From positions 1 to 62,320 of IMG/VR virus record IMGVR_UViG_3300009177_001484: a stretch of 62,320 bases of DNA. One strand, given 5' to 3'. The notes under the pieces are model-generated. The model saw only the letters and a program-made list of their open reading frames with translations. It did no database searches and was not told the origin of the DNA. The position numbers and the translations under genes are program-made. Positions 59,450-62,320 of this stretch are shown here, in pieces. Every line of letters starts with the position of its first letter. Position 1 is the stretch's first letter. The DNA is from a virus.

Positions 59450-60315
59450 AGCATCCTCGGTGTCGGCATCGCTGCCAGAGCTGCTGGATTGAGCCAGATG
59501 CACTCGGTGCGAGGCCGGGCGCCATCCGCCCAGGCGTTACGGTTGAAGCGCTTCCAGCCTGCCAGCGTGTCGTCGTAGATCTCCGAGGGATACCCGGACA
59601 GCACGACCATTCCCCGGAGCTGCTGCAAAGCCGCCAGGAGCACGTCATGATCCTCGGTTTCCATATCGTGGACGTAAACATGGTAGCCAGCACCACGCCG
59701 GCGCGATCCGGCCGACCTGGTTTGGGGTAAATAGGGCGGATCGACGTAATGCAGCGTGCCGGAAGCGTCGACTCGCTTCATGAGTGCGATCGCGTCGATA
59801 TTCTCGATCACGACTTCGCGCATGCGATTGATGATCAGTTCCAGGCCTTCTGGGAACGAGGCCCATTCCTTTGCTGGCAGTTTCAGCGTCGACGAAACAT
59901 TGGCGCGAAACCCGGTCCGATAGACGCCATTGGTCCCATCCGACCCAAAGCCCTGAAAACTGCGGACGATGGTGCGGCGCGCGCGCTCAATCGGATCGTC
60001 GGAAAGCTCGTAGGCCTGGTAGAATTCATCGCGCGCATATGGCGTCAGGCGCAGCTGGCGAACGAGCTCGGCCGCTGCCACCGGATCCCGCAACACCCGG
60101 AACAGGCCGACAAGGGTCTGGTCGAGATCGTTCCACACTTCGGCCCCCGCAGGCTTCTTCTGCAACAGGACACTGGCGGCTCCCCCGTATGGCTCGACGT
60201 AGGTCACATGCGCGGGGAAATGGGCGATGATCCAACGCGCGATCCGCCACTTGCCGCCGTGCCAGCGCAGAACCGGACGAGTGCAGGGCTGGTCGAGTTG
60301 CTTGATCTCGGTCAT
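59446..60315 (-). CDS. DNA adenine methyltransferase, Dam/D12 class
   Basis: 289 aa. Motifs: RWHGGKWRIA (SAM-binding FxGxK type, about residue 19), VEPYGGAASVLL, and catalytic DPPY in LHYVDPPYLPQT (about residue 193). It methylates adenine N6 at a short specific site, probably to escape host restriction. The insertion around RSAGSRRRGAG is a likely specificity loop. Overlaps the C5 methyltransferase gene by ATGA. Confidence 0.9.
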   Translation of the reverse strand: MTEIKQLDQPCTRPVLRWHGGKWRIARWIIAHFPAHVTYVEPYGGAASVLLQKKPAGAEVWNDLDQTLVGLFRVLRDPVAAAELVRQLRLTPYARDEFYQAYELSDDPIERARRTIVRSFQGFGSDGTNGVYRTGFRANVSSTLKLPAKEWASFPEGLELIINRMREVVIENIDAIALMKRVDASGTLHYVDPPYLPQTRSAGSRRRGAGYHVYVHDMETEDHDVLLAALQQLRGMVVLSGYPSEIYDDTLAGWKRFNRNAWADGARPRTECIWLNPAALAAMPTPRML

Positions 60316-62117
60316 GCCGCCTCCCGATCGTCAGTGATGCACATTTCCGGTGCGTTGGCTTCGATCAGCGCTTTGCTCATCGGTGGGCAGACGCTGTTCC
60401 CGATCATCCGGATCTGCGAAGCGATTGGCAGTCGACCCCGGACCTTGCGACCTGATTTTGTGACACGATCGCACACTGGATCGAGGATGTAGGTGTCCGG
60501 AAAGCCCTGCGCCCGCGCGAGCTCCCGCGGCGTGAGCATACGCATACCGATATCGACGATGGCGTACTCCTCGCCGTCTATAGTGACAGTTACCAAGCCG
60601 AAGCGCGCCTTGGCGGTGATCGCGTCCAAAGGCTTATCGGCTGTTTGCCCGTGCTCTGCTGCCCCGTAATACTTGACCAGGAAAGCGAGCACCTGCGCGA
60701 AATGCTTGCCGCCGGCGCTGATGGTGTGAAGCGGTTCGTCGACCGGCTGCCCATCTTTCGAAGTGCCGCGCAATTTGACCAGGCTGGAGGCGACCAACGC
60801 TTGGTGAGGCCCGCGCGTGGCTACGGTGCTTAGCGGCTCTTCGGCCGAATGACCTGCATTCACTGTCCCGCCCGGATTGGTGTTGAACTGAGCTAAATGC
60901 GCGACCGTCACAGCGAGCGGGGGAGCTCCTCCTGGGCGCTTTATGAAACTATTGGCCGTGATTGTGGGTGCTGGATCTTCAAGGGACTGACCATCACTGT
61001 TCCGCCGATACTTGTGAAGAAATGCCGCGACGATCGCTGCATCCGCCTTGGCGGTTGTTGTAGGATAAGGGCCATCGGGATCGACTGGCCCGCTTTGTGC
61101 GCGCCTACCGCCGACGCCGACAATGGTCGCGGAAACAAGCGCGGTCTTGCCGCCGCCTCCAGGCATCGCTGTGGGCATTGGTTCGTCGATGTCGGCTCCC
61201 TTGCTCTTACCAAATTGTCTCTCCAAAATCGGTGCGACAACAGCAAGTTCACCGCCATTGGCAGTCGTCACGGTGCGGAGCGGATCATCAACCGAATGCA
61301 CGCGCATATCTCCGCTGTGTGTCACCGGTACGATGAAAGGGCGTGAAGAATTGACGACGTACCGCATGATGCCAGCCGCGATCCGCCTGCATGTCGCATC
61401 TTTCAGCGGCCGCTTTCTCTCGAAGATCGAAGGGCACGGGATAGACCAGTCGATGCACTCGGCGGCCGTCCGCCATGGCAGACGTTGCCCCGACAGTACT
61501 TCCGGCGTGCCAGGCTTGCCATGCGTAGGTTTGGGCCAGACGATCGGCCGCTTATCGCAGCGTGCAATGACAAAGAGGCGCTTCCTGGAGGTCGGTGCTC
61601 CGTAATCACAGGCGCGTAATTCCCGCCATTGCACCTGGTAACCAGCACGCCTGATCTTCGCGACCCATGCGTCAAAGGATTTGCCCTTCTGGATCTTGCA
61701 TGGCTTGCCATTTGCATCGAGCGGGCCCCACGTGCGAAATTCTTCCACGTTCTCAAGCCAGATGACCGTGGGCCGCATCGTCGGCCCCAGGCGCTTGATG
61801 AAATGCGGGACGATATCGGCCAGGTCGCGAATCCGTTTGTCTACGGGAACGGCGCCCTTAGCTTTGCTGAAGTGCTTGCAGTCAGGAGAAAACCAAGCCC
61901 CCCCTACCCTTCGACCGCCAGCCACATCCAAAGGATCGATGGCATAGACGGACTGACAGAAATGCTGAGTCCCAGGGTGATTGGCTTCATGGACCGCGAT
62001 CGCTTCTGGATCGTGGTTTACGGCGACGTCGACCGATCGACCCATCGCTTGCTCTGCACCCTCGGAGGCGCCGCCACCACCGGCAAAGTAATCAACGAAG
62101 ATCGGCTCGAGGATCAT
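60312..62117 (-). CDS. C5-cytosine DNA methyltransferase with repetitive middle
   Basis: 601 aa, much longer than ordinary C5 enzymes. Motif I is VDYFAGGGGASEG; motif IV reads SPDCKHFSKAKG, with the catalytic Cys in PDC instead of PPC; motif VI is WLENVEEF; motifs IX and X close with ELARAQGFPDTY and MIGNSVCP. Between about residues 270 and 490 seven units of the form (V/A/L)(D/E)(E/D)P-x-x-T(V/I)(T/S) recur. They take the place of a usual target-recognition domain. Confidence 0.88.
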   Translation of the reverse strand: MILEPIFVDYFAGGGGASEGAEQAMGRSVDVAVNHDPEAIAVHEANHPGTQHFCQSVYAIDPLDVAGGRRVGGAWFSPDCKHFSKAKGAVPVDKRIRDLADIVPHFIKRLGPTMRPTVIWLENVEEFRTWGPLDANGKPCKIQKGKSFDAWVAKIRRAGYQVQWRELRACDYGAPTSRKRLFVIARCDKRPIVWPKPTHGKPGTPEVLSGQRLPWRTAAECIDWSIPCPSIFERKRPLKDATCRRIAAGIMRYVVNSSRPFIVPVTHSGDMRVHSVDDPLRTVTTANGGELAVVAPILERQFGKSKGADIDEPMPTAMPGGGGKTALVSATIVGVGGRRAQSGPVDPDGPYPTTTAKADAAIVAAFLHKYRRNSDGQSLEDPAPTITANSFIKRPGGAPPLAVTVAHLAQFNTNPGGTVNAGHSAEEPLSTVATRGPHQALVASSLVKLRGTSKDGQPVDEPLHTISAGGKHFAQVLAFLVKYYGAAEHGQTADKPLDAITAKARFGLVTVTIDGEEYAIVDIGMRMLTPRELARAQGFPDTYILDPVCDRVTKSGRKVRGRLPIASQIRMIGNSVCPPMSKALIEANAPEMCITDDREAA

Positions 62118-62320
62118 GCCGCCATCTCCTGTTGAAACGACGGCCAGGCGCGAACGATGGCATCCATCGCCGGCGGATTGAACGATGCCGAGGTCGTCTT
62201 GCCGCTTCGCTTCTCATACGATTCGACGGTCCACTTGCCGGTGTCGAAGCGCATGTGGATCGACAGATCGCAGTCCTCGAAAACTTTGCGAGATGCCATC
62301 AGGGTGATGTGCTCAGCCAC
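62114..62320 (-). CDS. Hypothetical protein, possibly cut by window edge
   Basis: At least 68 aa (VFEDCDLSIHMRFDTGKWTVES). The window ends at a GTG codon that may be the start; if so the gene is complete, otherwise it is partial. An internal ATG at 62299 is also possible. Overlaps the methyltransferase by ATGA. Confidence 0.55.
   Translation of the reverse strand: MAEHITLMASRKVFEDCDLSIHMRFDTGKWTVESYEKRSGKTTSASFNPPAMDAIVRAWPSFQQEMAA

Noticed and set aside
1-62320. CRISPR array, tRNA genes, insertion sequences
   Set aside because: No regularly spaced repeats with unique spacers, no cloverleaf-like segments with TTCRANNC boxes, and no transposase or terminal inverted repeats were seen.

Overview
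The window reads as a nearly complete temperate siphovirus genome (a prophage or phage contig) from a GC-rich alphaproteobacterium, most likely a sphingomonad. The grounds are the high GC content, an integrase, a repressor/Cro switch, a lambda-type head gene order (terminase, gpW-like, portal, S49 protease, decoration protein, major capsid protein, FII-like), and Cro-like and J-domain proteins of types I associate with Sphingomonadales phages. The host assignment is inference. Both window edges fall on gene ends: position 1 is the integrase stop codon and 62320 the first base of a GTG codon, so host flanks and att sites lie outside. No tRNA, rRNA, CRISPR array or insertion sequence was seen, and no stretch longer than 300 bases lacks a gene.

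Layout. (1) 1-10086, leftward early operon: integrase, an orphan OmpR-type winged-helix regulator, an ASCH protein, a MarR-like regulator, many small proteins, a J-domain protein, an HU-like protein and RecT. Almost every gene overlaps its neighbour through ATGA, GTGA or TGATG, and I used those overlaps to fix starts. (2) 10087-11571, the immunity region: an S24-type repressor cotranscribed with an exported protein, flanked by two clusters of the same palindromic operator (CGGCA-N4-TGCCG). (3) 11572-18070, rightward early genes: Cro-like, CII-like, RuvC-like resolvase, MT-A70 methyltransferase, DnaB helicase, an O-like initiator that carries an iteron-like origin candidate, and small terminase. 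(4) 17997-41143, head and tail morphogenesis, including a -1 programmed frameshift in the tail chaperone gene that extends it by a second-frame product with no start codon of its own. (5) 41237-51800, receptor-binding and lysis genes: a beta-helix-like spike, holin, endolysin, two related fibre proteins (one with an SGNH-esterase-like domain), and an overlapping Rz/Rz1 spanin pair. (6) 51939-57216, leftward accessory operon: DNA ligase and small unknown or membrane proteins, ended by a terminator that also faces the late genes. (7) 57217-57990, a control region with CAATAGTTGCGTG repeats and one rightward gene. (8) 58000-62320, leftward accessory operon with a Dam-like adenine methyltransferase and a C5 cytosine methyltransferase with a strongly repetitive middle.

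The strongest unexplained signals are six paired CACCGGA repeats spread over the genome, two of which form a shared promoter-like block (CACCGGA-N15-GTGCTA) ahead of the spike and lysis genes; the nested palindrome at 57286-57313; the iterons and hairpin inside the initiator gene; and several micro-genes encoding single-span membrane peptides, supported by exact stop/start overlaps.
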